A stretch of DNA of 64,000 nucleotides from JAVKBW01 sp040222995. GTDB taxonomy: Bacteria > Pseudomonadota > Alphaproteobacteria > UBA8366 > Aestuariispiraceae. The stretch spans positions 124,001 through 188,000 of the forward strand of contig JAVKBW010000082.1 of NCBI GenBank assembly GCA_040222995.1, read 5' to 3'. Positions 8,436 through 16,174 of the stretch are shown here, in pieces. Below the pieces are notes generated by a model. The model was not told the origin of the DNA. It searched no databases and saw only the letters and a program-made list of their open reading frames with translations. The stretch's first letter is position 1, and every line of letters begins with the position of its first letter. Position numbers and translations under genes: made by a program.

Positions 8436-9125
8436 CTATGCGCCTTCCTCGACGAGGGCTTTGCGAATGCCGAACACGTTGTCGAGCAGCATTTCCGTTT
8501 CGCCGACGGTCAGGATGACGCCTTCGTCACGCACCTCCACACCGTCAACCACGCCGGATACGGATGTTTCCACGTCGACGCCGGCATCGTCCTCATCGAC
8601 CGCTGAAACGGCGAACGAATACGCGCCAGGATCAAGCTGATCGCCGTCGGCATTGGTGCCGTCCCAGAAGAAGTTGTGCTTGCCGGCTTCAACATCGACA
8701 CGTTCGAGGCGAACAAGATTGTCGCTCGCATCGAAGATCAGCAGCGTTGCCGCCTTTGCGTCTGCTGCCAGGTCGTAGCCGATTTCCGCGCCGTTTTCGG
8801 TCAACTGGAAGATGTTGCCTTTCGCTTCGGCGTGTTTACCGATGTACGAAACGGCCTGCACCGCCTGATTGCCGCCGGAAAGGGATATCAGTTCCTCAAG
8901 GTTTTCGTTCGAGGCGATCTGCTGTTCGACGCCGGCGAACAGAACGAGCTGGTTGGTGAACTCTGTCGTGTCCATCGGCGACAGCGGGTCCTGGTTGGCG
9001 AGCTGGGTCGTCAGCAGGGTCAGGAACTGATTGAAGTCATCGGCAAGCTTGCCGCCGGCGGTTTTGGCAGCCGATGATTTTCCCGTGTTAGCGAATGCTG
9101 AAACTGCCGAAACTTCGTCAGTCAT
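8436..9125 (-). CDS. flgD: FlgD, hook-capping scaffold protein
   Basis: Caps the growing hook so that FlgE can polymerise. The N-terminal part (about 25-85) has the family signature DFNQFLTLLTTQLANQDPLSPMDTTEF in pieces, then the FLAGVEQQIASN run. A FlgD Ig-like domain follows (about 110-190), with WDGTNADGDQLDPGAYSF. 229 residues is normal. It lies 51 bp after fliK and 67 bp before flgE, the usual order. Confidence 0.95.
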   Translation of the reverse strand: MTDEVSAVSAFANTGKSSAAKTAGGKLADDFNQFLTLLTTQLANQDPLSPMDTTEFTNQLVLFAGVEQQIASNENLEELISLSGGNQAVQAVSYIGKHAEAKGNIFQLTENGAEIGYDLAADAKAATLLIFDASDNLVRLERVDVEAGKHNFFWDGTNADGDQLDPGAYSFAVSAVDEDDAGVDVETSVSGVVDGVEVRDEGVILTVGETEMLLDNVFGIRKALVEEGA

Positions 9126-9176
9126 TTTACCTGGCTCCTGTACTCAAATTCTCAAATGCGGATGCTGTCGTCAGGA

Positions 9177-10766
9177 TCAGACCCTGACATCCCAGCGTCC
9201 GTCTTCCGTCATCTGCGGCATCTCGCCCATGGCGAGCAATCCGTTGTCGACTTCTGTCTCCGCTGGCTGCTCTTCACCCCCGGCGCCGGCATGTGCGCCG
9301 CCCGCCTGGCCGTTCGCGTTGGCGGACTGGCCCTGCTGCCCCTGCAGATTGAAGCTCAGGCTGTTCTGGTCAGCCTGAAGCCCGGCATCCTGCAGGGCCT
9401 GGGTGAGGATCCGGGAATCCTGCCGTAACATATCGAGGGTTTCCTGCCGCTCGACGGAGATGACCGCCGAGACGCGGCCGTCATGACCGACTTCCATCTT
9501 GACGTCGACCCGGCCGAGATCGGCGGGGCGAAGCTGGATGTTGATACGGTCGAGTCCGTTTTCAGCGGCCTTGTTGATCTGTATCGCGACCTGATCGGCC
9601 AGCGCCTGCTGCGGCACATGAGGCCGGTTCGGCGTATGCGCCTGTGCGACGGCGGCGCGCTGCTGTGCGCCGGCCGTGGTGCCGTTGAGCTGAGCCGTGC
9701 CCGCGACCCCGTCAATCGCCATCGACTGGCCGGCCTGGGCAGCAGCAAAGCTGTTTGGCGATGGTTGTACATTCGCCGCGGCGGCGGCGCTGACCTGCTG
9801 GTTCTGCGCAGCCTGAGCCGCCAGGGCGGAAAGATCCGGCCCCTGTTGCTGCGGCTGGGCGACCTTCTGGGTTTCCTGTCCGGCCTGTCCGGTTTTGGCG
9901 ATCAGGCCTGTTTTCGCCTTGGATTTGCCGGCGGCTTCGCCCGAAAGCGCGCTGTCTTCCGACAGGGTTGCGAGTCCGGCGTCGCGCAGGGCCTTGTTGA
10001 TCGCCTTGGTGTCGGTGGTTTCCTGGGCGGTAACGCTGGCCTGCGCCGACAGCGACGATTGTGTCTGCGCGGAAACCGGATCGGCGGTCTTCGAAACATA
10101 GGCGCGCAGATGGTTATTGGAATTCGCCTGTTTCTTGACGGAATCCGTAATCACCGGGTTGGCTTCCGCGGCTTTCTGAAGAGTCGGATCCACGGCCAGC
10201 TTTGCTGCGCTGTTGTCGGTTTTCGCCTTGGCGGCGGCAGCGGCGTTCGGGTCGAGCGTGGTGATGGTCGACGCCTTGGCGGTTTCCGGTTTGACAGCGG
10301 CGGCTTCGGTTCGCGCCTGGGCGCTGGCATCGCCCTGATTGTTCTGGCTGGTCTGCCGGGCGTCGGCCGCTTTCTGATCCGCGTTGCCGTTTGCGGGCTG
10401 CGCGGCGGCGGCGGCCTGATCCTGTTGGCCGGCATTGTCGCGCGGCGCATCCTGCTGGACGGGCTGGCTGTTCGCGGCATCGTAGGAGGCGCGATTGACC
10501 GGGTCCTCGACAACGTCGTCGCTGTATACGGGCTCGTCACGCTTGTTGTCATTGTAGGACTCGACGGGCGTGTCCTCGCGGCTTTCGGCGCCTTTCGGCG
10601 GCGCCAGGGCGGCATCGGCCCGGGTAAAGACGATGTTGGATGGCACCCTGCCATTCAGAAGCGAAGAAAACAGTTCGGTTCCGGTGGCGGCTTCTTTTTG
10701 CGGATTCTTCCGCTGTTGCGTGTTTGCGAGGCTTTCTGCGCTTTGCTCTACGAAAGCGACGGTCAT
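9177..10766 (-). CDS. fliK: FliK, hook-length control protein
   Basis: Secreted molecular ruler that switches the export apparatus from hook to filament substrates. The long N-terminal region (about 1-400) is low-complexity, Ala/Gln/Asn/Lys rich. The conserved Flg_hook domain is at about 425-500 (INIQLRPADLGRVDVKMEV, LRQDSRILTQALQDAGL). At 529 residues it lies in the upper range of the family. First gene of the flgD/flgE operon, with a sigma-54 promoter 40-55 bp upstream. Confidence 0.92.
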   Translation of the reverse strand: MTVAFVEQSAESLANTQQRKNPQKEAATGTELFSSLLNGRVPSNIVFTRADAALAPPKGAESREDTPVESYNDNKRDEPVYSDDVVEDPVNRASYDAANSQPVQQDAPRDNAGQQDQAAAAAQPANGNADQKAADARQTSQNNQGDASAQARTEAAAVKPETAKASTITTLDPNAAAAAKAKTDNSAAKLAVDPTLQKAAEANPVITDSVKKQANSNNHLRAYVSKTADPVSAQTQSSLSAQASVTAQETTDTKAINKALRDAGLATLSEDSALSGEAAGKSKAKTGLIAKTGQAGQETQKVAQPQQQGPDLSALAAQAAQNQQVSAAAAANVQPSPNSFAAAQAGQSMAIDGVAGTAQLNGTTAGAQQRAAVAQAHTPNRPHVPQQALADQVAIQINKAAENGLDRINIQLRPADLGRVDVKMEVGHDGRVSAVISVERQETLDMLRQDSRILTQALQDAGLQADQNSLSFNLQGQQGQSANANGQAGGAHAGAGGEEQPAETEVDNGLLAMGEMPQMTEDGRWDVRV

Positions 10767-11078
10767 AGTTGTATGCCCTCTTGCATTAATGTCCGCCCCC
10801 TAGACAGCAAAGGTCGGGCCAGTTTGCAGAGAGTCCTGAAAGTTAATTGAAAAACAGGGGATTAGGCGGGTTTGTTTTCAGCGTGTTCCGCCAGTTTGTG
10901 GCGGCTGACAAACCTTTGCCGGGCAGGAGAGGGGCAGATTCTGAACCGTCAGGGAAAGAATGGCCGTCGAAAAGCGGTAAGAAATGCCGGTCTGGTTTTT
11001 CGGCCCGACCGACAGTTCGGCAAAAGAATACCGTCGCGCCGGAATGGGCGCTTTACGTGGAAATCGTCTGAAACGACC
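10767..11078 (-). promoter_or_regulatory. 312-bp intergenic region upstream of fliK
   Basis: No supportable gene. It contains the fliK sigma-54 element (10806-10821) and separates fliK from the FlaG-like gene upstream. I see nothing else with clear structure. Confidence 0.4.
10806..10821 (-). promoter_or_regulatory. Sigma-54 promoter of fliK-flgD-flgE
   Basis: Minus strand reads TGGCCCGACCTTTGCT, one base off the TGGCACG-N4-TTGCW consensus with exact GG-N10-GC spacing. Predicted start near 10795 gives a leader of about 30 nt. Confidence 0.82.
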
Positions 11079-11507
11079 TCAGATCGATGCGTCGAACCGC
11101 GGGTTTCCGGCATCCGCGCCGTCGGTCACGATCCGGTTGAACTGCTCGCTCAGAAACTCAACGAGACCTTCGGAGGGAATGCGCTGAATAACGTCATTCG
11201 TCCTCGGCTGCAGAATTTCGAGAAAGACCTGTTCGTTTTCCGGGTCGAACCCGATCCGTGTAGACAGCCCCTGGACCCGCAATTCGGCAATTGAGGCCAC
11301 GCCTTCCTGCGCGGTCCCGTTCTGACGCCGCGATGCATCGTCACTGCGGGTTTCAGGGTCAGAGGTCGAAACCGCTGCGGTCACAACATTATCCGCGACC
11401 GTTGAGATCGTAGGCGTTGCGCCGGCTTCAACATTGCTGGCGGGCTGTGTTGTCTGAGGCGCAGTTTGCGGCTGGGCCTGGACGGGGGAATTAAATGTTA
11501 CTTCCAT
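11079..11507 (-). CDS. flaG: FlaG-like flagellar protein
   Basis: The C-terminal half resembles the FlaG domain: a strand (RIGFDPENEQVFLEIL) then the typical IQRIPSEGLVEFLSEQ ending, like the GEVIRQIPPE motif of the family. FlaG influences filament length in several bacteria. The first 70 residues are low-complexity (Thr, Ala, Gln, Asp). 142 residues is normal. Transcribed away from flbT, toward fliK. Weak sequence identity leaves some doubt. Confidence 0.6.
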   Translation of the reverse strand: MEVTFNSPVQAQPQTAPQTTQPASNVEAGATPTISTVADNVVTAAVSTSDPETRSDDASRRQNGTAQEGVASIAELRVQGLSTRIGFDPENEQVFLEILQPRTNDVIQRIPSEGLVEFLSEQFNRIVTDGADAGNPRFDASI

Positions 11508-11987
11508 CTTCGTGCTCTCCGAACAGCTTCTGCCATTCCCTTCACATTAGATATGGTATCGAACGGGTGACTTTTCAGGTCTGCCGTCGAAACCGATCCT
11601 GTCTCCTCTCGCCGCCTGCCGCCGAAAAACAGCGGAAAATCGGGCGGAAATCGACAGTTCGGGCTGCTATCGCCTTGCGTTGAAACCAGGATTTTCTATC
11701 GTTACCAACGCTGCTGCACGATCAAGATACAGCCCAGAACACTGTTTCTATATCAAAAATTGATTAATACGGCAAGATTATTACCTGTATGGTCCGCCAG
11801 GCGACAACCGCAACCTGCGCCGAACGACGGCGCTGACGGCCGGTCGGCGGCAAACCGGCAAGTCCGGCATGAATCCTGCTGGTCTCTTTCGGCCGCACCG
11901 GGCTTGCCGTCCGGTCAATACGAACCTTATGCTTATCAGGCCTTCGCACGCTGCCGGAAAGCCGGCGCTTTATACAAGGAAACGATT
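11508..11987. promoter_or_regulatory. 480-bp divergent region between the FlaG-like gene and flbT
   Basis: Holds the promoters of both divergent genes if each has its own. The reading frame of flbT stays open back to 11760, but the family N-terminus begins only at 11988. An AT-rich patch at about 11745-11785 is a plausible promoter zone for flbT. No clean sigma-54 or CtrA element found. Confidence 0.35.
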
Positions 11988-12404
11988 ATGCCGTTGCGCA
12001 TCAAACTGCCCGCCAAGGAAAAGATCATCATCAACGGCGCCGTTATCGAAAACGCCGGTGAAGCCACGACCATCATCCTGCACAACAGGGTGGACATTCT
12101 TCGGCGCAAGGAAGTGATGTCCGAAAGCGAGGCGACGACGCCGGCCCGCAGGGTCTACTACGCGTTGCAATGCGCCTATCTTTTCGATACCGACCGGGAA
12201 CAGTACCTGCAGTTGTTCGAACGGCTTGCGAACGACTATCAGGAGGCCGCGCCGAGCGCCCGTCCGATCCTGTCGAAACTGAAGGCGACGATAGCGGAAG
12301 AGAAGTACTACGACGCCCTGCGCGACACTCAGGAACTGATCGATCACGAAAGCGAGCGGTTCCGCGAAGTCGAATCCAACGGGTTCGCGCCGGCGGGCGA
12401 ATAG
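11988..12404 (+). CDS. flbT: FlbT, post-transcriptional regulator of flagellin
   Basis: In Caulobacter FlbT binds the 5' leader of flagellin mRNA and limits its translation or stability. The 138 residues fit the family: LKLPAKEKIIINGAVIENAG-like N-terminus (here LRIKLPAKEKIIINGAVIEN), VDILRRKEVM, ARRVYYALQCAYL and a helical C-terminus. Start chosen at the ATG at 11988 because AAGGA precedes it by 7 nt and the family begins there. Converges with a formyltransferase gene only 2 bp beyond its stop. Confidence 0.93.
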   Translation: MPLRIKLPAKEKIIINGAVIENAGEATTIILHNRVDILRRKEVMSESEATTPARRVYYALQCAYLFDTDREQYLQLFERLANDYQEAAPSARPILSKLKATIAEEKYYDALRDTQELIDHESERFREVESNGFAPAGE

Positions 12405-12406
12405 CG

Positions 12407-13042
12407 TCAGCCGTCGTCCAGCGGCGTGTAGATGCCGTCGAAACACCGATACCTTTTCTGCAGTTCACTGACCGGCAGATCGCGCGGCGTCCGGCGGATC
12501 GCCTCATACTGGGCGCGGGTCGATGTCGGACCGGTCCATTCCATGCCGTTCGGCTGCAGCGGAATACGGCTTTGCGCCAGATCGGGTAACAGGGCGATGA
12601 ACAGCCTCGCCAGTTCGAGATAGGATTGTTTCACGACATCGACCAGCATCGCATCCGCCGCCAGGGGAAACAGGCGGACGCCGACAATCGGTCCTGAATC
12701 GACCTTTTCCAGCATGTAGTGGGCGGTGACGCCATATTCGCGGTCGCCCTCGTAGAGGGCGAATCCGGTCGGACGGTATCCAGGCCGCGCGGGTGGTCCG
12801 GGGTGAAAATTGATGCAGTTGTAGTCCAGCCTTTTCAGCACGTCGCCCGGCACAACGACATTTGTGCTGAAGGCGATCAGGCGGGTGCCTTCCGGTGCTT
12901 TCATGGCCAGGTCGGCAAGTTGTTCGCGGTTTTCCGCGGCCTCGATGTGCACCGACGGGTCCATGTCGAGAACGGTTTTCGTGAAAAAAGCCGATTCCAG
13001 CTTTTTCATCAGAAAGATCAGCGAGCTGTCGGCAGCCGGCAA
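12407..13042 (-). CDS. Formyltransferase-family protein in the flaF operon
   Basis: Formyltransferase fold of the PurN/Fmt type, probably transferring formyl from formyl-tetrahydrofolate to an amino sugar or other amine. The catalytic triad is visible: Asn78 and His80 in CINFHPG and Asp115 in EKVDSGPIV. 211 residues, shorter than Fmt and without a tRNA-binding C-terminal domain. It follows flaF by 8 bp. The start is uncertain: a TTG at 13042 is used here, an in-frame ATG at 13009 is possible, and no strong ribosome-binding site marks either. Its place between flaF and flbT suggests a role in flagellin modification. Confidence 0.75.
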   Translation of the reverse strand: MPAADSSLIFLMKKLESAFFTKTVLDMDPSVHIEAAENREQLADLAMKAPEGTRLIAFSTNVVVPGDVLKRLDYNCINFHPGPPARPGYRPTGFALYEGDREYGVTAHYMLEKVDSGPIVGVRLFPLAADAMLVDVVKQSYLELARLFIALLPDLAQSRIPLQPNGMEWTGPTSTRAQYEAIRRTPRDLPVSELQKRYRCFDGIYTPLDDG

Positions 13043-13050
13043 AGGTTTGC

Positions 13051-13584
13051 TCAGGCTTCGGTTGAGGTTGATCTGCCCAGCGGCGTGTTTATCGAGGACT
13101 GCTGCTTTTCCTGGTTGGAATACCCGGTCGTTGCGGATTTGGATGACGGTTGTTCGCCGGACGCCGCCGGTTCGGCCGGGGCGGGGGCCGTCGTCTGCTG
13201 GGCGTTATCGTTTTCATCGCCTGTATTGCCGAGCAGGCCGGCGCCGATCTGCCGGTTGATGTTGATCAGCACATCCATCTTTTCGACCGATTTGGGATTG
13301 GCGATCATCTGCGCCGATCTTTTGTCGATGAAGTTCGACAGGTTGATCAGGTTCTCGCGGATCTGTTTCGGCAGCGGACAGTCCGGGTCGACAAGCGCGG
13401 CCTGGATGATCGTCCAGATGCGCCAGTTCAGCCGGATCGATGTCAGAACCGTATCGGTATCTTCAGGGTCAACCCGGGCGGCGTCCATGCGCCGGGCAGC
13501 TTCGATCAGCGCCCAGCCTTCGGCATGCTGGGCCGGCGCATTTTCCAGACTGGCCCTCTGTTGTGTGGCGTAAGGATTGGTCAT
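13051..13584 (-). CDS. flaF: FlaF, flagellin biosynthesis regulator
   Basis: FlaF is needed for flagellin synthesis or secretion in alphaproteobacteria and opposes FlbT. The conserved part (about 1-115) shows PYATQQRASLENAPAQHAEGWALIEAARRM, then LRLNWRIWTIIQ-like (here IRLNWRIWTIIQAAL) and PLPKQIRENLINLSNFIDKR. The last 55 residues are a Gln/Ser/Pro/Ala-rich tail longer than in typical FlaF (about 120 residues). 156 bp after flgL on the same strand. Confidence 0.92.
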   Translation of the reverse strand: MTNPYATQQRASLENAPAQHAEGWALIEAARRMDAARVDPEDTDTVLTSIRLNWRIWTIIQAALVDPDCPLPKQIRENLINLSNFIDKRSAQMIANPKSVEKMDVLININRQIGAGLLGNTGDENDNAQQTTAPAPAEPAASGEQPSSKSATTGYSNQEKQQSSINTPLGRSTSTEA

Positions 13585-13740
13585 ACGTTCGTTACCGTCA
13601 GCTTCTTCCTGCCATCCCGATCTCTAATGCTTGCCTGATTTGGCCGCATAATACCATACATGAATTCAAACCGCACGACAGAGGATGGCGAAATAAAGCC
13701 CAAGGTTTCATAGTAAAGAAAGGCCATCAATCAAGTGTTA

Positions 13741-14757
13741 CTACAAGAAATTCACAAGCGACAACTGGGCTCGGCGTGAAATAACTGTGAACGATGCTTG
13801 AATCTGCGAAGACAAGGATGACAGTTCGGCGGCGGCGGTGGCGTCGTCCGCCAGCGTAATGTCATCGAGCGCGATCTGGCTGATGCTGATGAAACTATTA
13901 TGCGCATCGGTCTGCTGTTTCAGGCGCGCCAGATTCAGACCGTTGACCGATTGAAGTTGCCGCAATTCGTCACGGGCATCCTGGGCCAGGGTCTGGGCTT
14001 CGGAAAGAAAGGACTCCCGTTCCGCCGATGTCAGCCCCGCCTGGGCGGACGACCGGAATCGGATGGTCGCTTCGATCAGGTTCTGAAAGGCGGATTCGTT
14101 GGCGGTGATGCCGTAACTGACGGAAATGTTGTCCGCAATCGTCAGGCTGGCGCTGTCGTAGGACCGGTCGTCGACAGTGTTCGGTCCTTGCGTGTGATAG
14201 GAAACGGCGGTGTTCGCGCCGCCGGAATCGACGGTGTAGGTCGGAATGTCATTCGCCGTTTCGATTGTGTTGACGACGCCGATATCGTTCGCCGTGTAGA
14301 TCGGCAGGCTGCTCAGTTCCACCACCGGGGCGGTATCGAAGCGCGATCCGGCGAACAGAAACCGCTCGCCGATCTCGATGTTCAGATTGGCCTCGATTTC
14401 CACCAGCAGGCTTTCGGCGGTGGTTTCCGCCGTGGTGGTGAAGTTCGGTTCGTCGGACGACAGCGGCGTCGATGCCTTCACGAGCTGGGTGGCGACCTCG
14501 ATCAGGCGCTCAAGCGTGACGTCGTATGAATTCAGGTTTACTTCCGCCAGGCCGATCGAACGGATATAGCCGGTTCGGGATTTCAGCTCGTTCTGAAGAT
14601 CCAGAATTTGAGGCGCCCTGTTGCCGTACTGCTTCAGTTCGCGAAACTGCCGGCCGGTTGCGACACGAAAGTTCAACAGGTCGAATTGCGTGTTCTGGCG
14701 CTGAATCAGAAAAAGATCGTTAGAGAGAATGCCCTGTGTGCTAACTCTCGATACCAT
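13741..14757 (-). CDS. flgL: FlgL, hook-filament junction protein (HAP3)
   Basis: Joins the hook to the filament. The 338 residues have a flagellin-like N-terminal helix (VSRVSTQGILSNDLFLIQRQN), a variable centre and a C-terminal helix ending SLVNFL, a typical FlgL ending. Start chosen at the ATG at 14757 with GAGG 6 nt upstream; an in-frame GTG at 14769 overlaps that ribosome-binding site. A good sigma-54 promoter lies about 50-65 bp upstream. Transcribed away from the flagellin genes. Confidence 0.92.
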   Translation of the reverse strand: MVSRVSTQGILSNDLFLIQRQNTQFDLLNFRVATGRQFRELKQYGNRAPQILDLQNELKSRTGYIRSIGLAEVNLNSYDVTLERLIEVATQLVKASTPLSSDEPNFTTTAETTAESLLVEIEANLNIEIGERFLFAGSRFDTAPVVELSSLPIYTANDIGVVNTIETANDIPTYTVDSGGANTAVSYHTQGPNTVDDRSYDSASLTIADNISVSYGITANESAFQNLIEATIRFRSSAQAGLTSAERESFLSEAQTLAQDARDELRQLQSVNGLNLARLKQQTDAHNSFISISQIALDDITLADDATAAAELSSLSSQIQASFTVISRRAQLSLVNFL

Positions 14758-14807
14758 TGTGGTCCTCACCGATTACAAGCGGTTACGATAAATTACCAGA
14801 TGTAATA

Positions 14808-14823
14808 AGCAATTAATGTGCCA
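14808..14823 (-). promoter_or_regulatory. Sigma-54 promoter of flgL
   Basis: Minus strand reads TGGCACATTAATTGCT, matching TGGCACG-N4-TTGCW at all but one position, with GG-N10-GC. Predicted start near 14797, leader about 40 nt. Confidence 0.85.
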
Positions 14824-14880
14824 TCTTCCGAAGCGTTACAGGCGCCGCCGGTTGCCGCTGTTGCAGGGGGTAGAATTGTC

Positions 14881-14907
14881 TTGACTCGAAGCCGGGACTG
14901 ACGATAA
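14881..14907 (+). promoter_or_regulatory. Possible promoter of the first flagellin gene
   Basis: TTGACT at 14881 could be a -35 box, and GACGATAA at 14900-14907 resembles the flagellar sigma-28 -10 element GCCGATAA (7 of 8). Neither has a convincing partner. No sigma-54 element with correct spacing was found for this gene, unlike the second flagellin gene. Confidence 0.25.
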
Positions 14908-14915
14908 GAAGCGTA

Positions 14916-14932
14916 TGACCCAGAAAGGGTCA
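14916..14932 (+). promoter_or_regulatory. Leader hairpin 1 of the first flagellin mRNA (AGAAA loop)
   Basis: TGACCC-AGAAA-GGGTCA: a perfect 6-bp stem with a 5-nt loop, in the probable 5' leader, 47 nt before the start codon. Confidence 0.65.
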
Positions 14933-14957
14933 GTAAGTAGAAACTTACATGTAACTC

Positions 14958-14972
14958 TATCCAGAAAGGATA
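14958..14972 (+). promoter_or_regulatory. Leader hairpin 2 of the first flagellin mRNA, covering the ribosome-binding site
   Basis: TATCC-AGAAA-GGATA: a perfect 5-bp stem with the same AGAAA loop as hairpin 1. The ribosome-binding site AAAGGA (14965-14970) is formed by the loop and the 3' arm, 8 nt before the ATG at 14979, so folding would hide it. A candidate site for FlbT. Confidence 0.65.
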
Positions 14973-14978
14973 TTCATC

Positions 14979-15887
14979 ATGGCATTTGGTGATATTGCTC
15001 TAACAGCGGCCCAACGTACGTCGCTGCTTTCCCTGACGAGAACTGCTGACTTGAGTGACCGGACACAGACGCGTCTGTCGACCGGTCGTCAGATCAACCA
15101 GGTTACCGACGATGCGGTGAACTTCTTCCGGGCGCGTGCTCTTTCGGACCGTGCAACGGACTTCAACTTGCGTCGTGCGGATATCGACCAGGCGATCAGC
15201 TCGGTGAACACCGCGCTGCAAGCCGTTGAATCTGTCGATTCGCTGCTCAACCAGCTCAAAGGTATCGTGGAAGCCGCGCGGTCGCAGTCGACCTCGGAAC
15301 GTATTTCGGCGACCACGCAGTTCACCGAAGTCGGCACGCAGATTTTCGAGCTGATCGAAGATGCGTCGTTTGCCGGTCTGAACCTGCTTTCCTCGACCAA
15401 CTCGACGCTCGACGTCGCGTTCGGTACGCGGACGGCGTCCCGTCTGGAAGTTTCCGGTTTCGACCTGAACTCCACGGCGGCGGACACGAACTTCGGTATC
15501 TTCTCGGCGGCCGTTTTCTTCACCAACAACTCGACGGTGGCGCTGACGGATTTCGGGATTTCCTCTTCGTCGTTCACCTCGTTCGGTGGCGATAACTCCA
15601 ACCTGTCCTTTGCGACAACGGCTGTCAGCATCATTGACGGCGGTATCTCGCGGCTTCGTGCTGCGGCTGCCACGCTTGGTGCGAACGTTGCTATCCTTCA
15701 GACCCGTCTGGACTTCACGGAAACCTACGTGAACGAACTGGAAACGGGTTCGGATAAGCTGACGCTGGCCGATCTCAACGAAGAAGGCGCCAACCTGGTG
15801 GCCCTGCAGACCCGGCAGCAGTTGGGTATTCAGTCTCTGGCCATTTCCGGTCAGCAGCAGCAGGCCATTCTTGCCCTTCTGAACTAA
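14979..15887 (+). CDS. fliC: Flagellin, first of two tandem copies
   Basis: Filament subunit. The 302 residues have the conserved N-terminal D0/D1 part (SLLSLTRTADLSDRTQTRLSTGRQINQ, in pieces) and C-terminal D1/D0 part (RLDFTETYVNELETGSDKLTLADLNEEGANLVALQTRQQLG, in pieces), with only a short Ser/Thr/Phe-rich centre (about 150-225) and no large D2/D3 domains. That centre would be the surface exposed for glycosylation. Same length and architecture as the copy at 16175; the two differ mostly in the centre. Followed by a UUCG terminator. Confidence 0.96.
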   Translation: MAFGDIALTAAQRTSLLSLTRTADLSDRTQTRLSTGRQINQVTDDAVNFFRARALSDRATDFNLRRADIDQAISSVNTALQAVESVDSLLNQLKGIVEAARSQSTSERISATTQFTEVGTQIFELIEDASFAGLNLLSSTNSTLDVAFGTRTASRLEVSGFDLNSTAADTNFGIFSAAVFFTNNSTVALTDFGISSSSFTSFGGDNSNLSFATTAVSIIDGGISRLRAAAATLGANVAILQTRLDFTETYVNELETGSDKLTLADLNEEGANLVALQTRQQLGIQSLAISGQQQQAILALLN

Positions 15888-15923
15888 GGATAAGGACTTT
15901 CCGGTTTCAAATCCGGTTGTTCG

Positions 15924-15955
15924 ATGGGGCTCCTTCGGGGGCCCCATTCCTTTTT
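15924..15955 (+). terminator. Rho-independent terminator of the first flagellin gene
   Basis: ATGGGGCTCC-TTCG-GGGGCCCCAT stem-loop (one mismatch or G-U) with a UUCG loop, followed by TCCTTTTT. Starts 36 bp after the stop codon. Confidence 0.9.
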
Positions 15956-16040
15956 AGGACACGGCAGACCATCTAAAACAGATTTAAGTTCAAGGAGTTA
16001 TATTTCTCATCGGTTACCCGCCGCTGTTGGGATCCCGATC

Positions 16041-16056
16041 TGGCACGTTTCTTGAA
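16041..16056 (+). promoter_or_regulatory. Sigma-54-like promoter of the second flagellin gene
   Basis: TGGCACGTTTCTTGAA: perfect -24 half, and a -12 half reading TTGA instead of TTGC, with correct spacing. Predicted start near 16067, leader about 108 nt. Confidence 0.75.
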
Positions 16057-16105
16057 AACCGTTTCTGCGAGCGCGTCGCATGGCCGTATATCCGGCTGGC
16101 GGCGA

Positions 16106-16165
16106 AAGCAGAAGCTTACAGGAGAAACCAGTTCAGGCCGGACGCCAGAAGGTCCGCTAGAAGGG
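16106..16165 (+). promoter_or_regulatory. Leader hairpins and AGAAG repeats of the second flagellin mRNA
   Basis: AAGC-AGAA-GCTT (16106-16117) and CGGAC-GCCAGAAG-GTCCG (16139-16156) are short perfect hairpins that again place AGAA in the loop. A third AGAAGGG (16159-16165) is the ribosome-binding site of the gene at 16175. Same loop theme as in the first flagellin leader. Confidence 0.5.
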
Positions 16166-16174
16166 TGATGAGAA

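Noticed and set aside
11526..11539. GG-N10-GC element before the FlaG-like gene on the minus strand.
   Set aside because: The transcript would begin only a few bases before the start codon, and the other consensus positions do not fit.
13600..13625. TGGCAGG-like element before flaF on the minus strand.
   Set aside because: Spacing is N9 and no other consensus support.
14841..14864. Two sigma-54-like sequences before the first flagellin gene (GG at 14841 and at 14850, GC 11 bases further).
   Set aside because: Both have GG-N11-GC spacing; sigma-54 needs N10 almost without exception.
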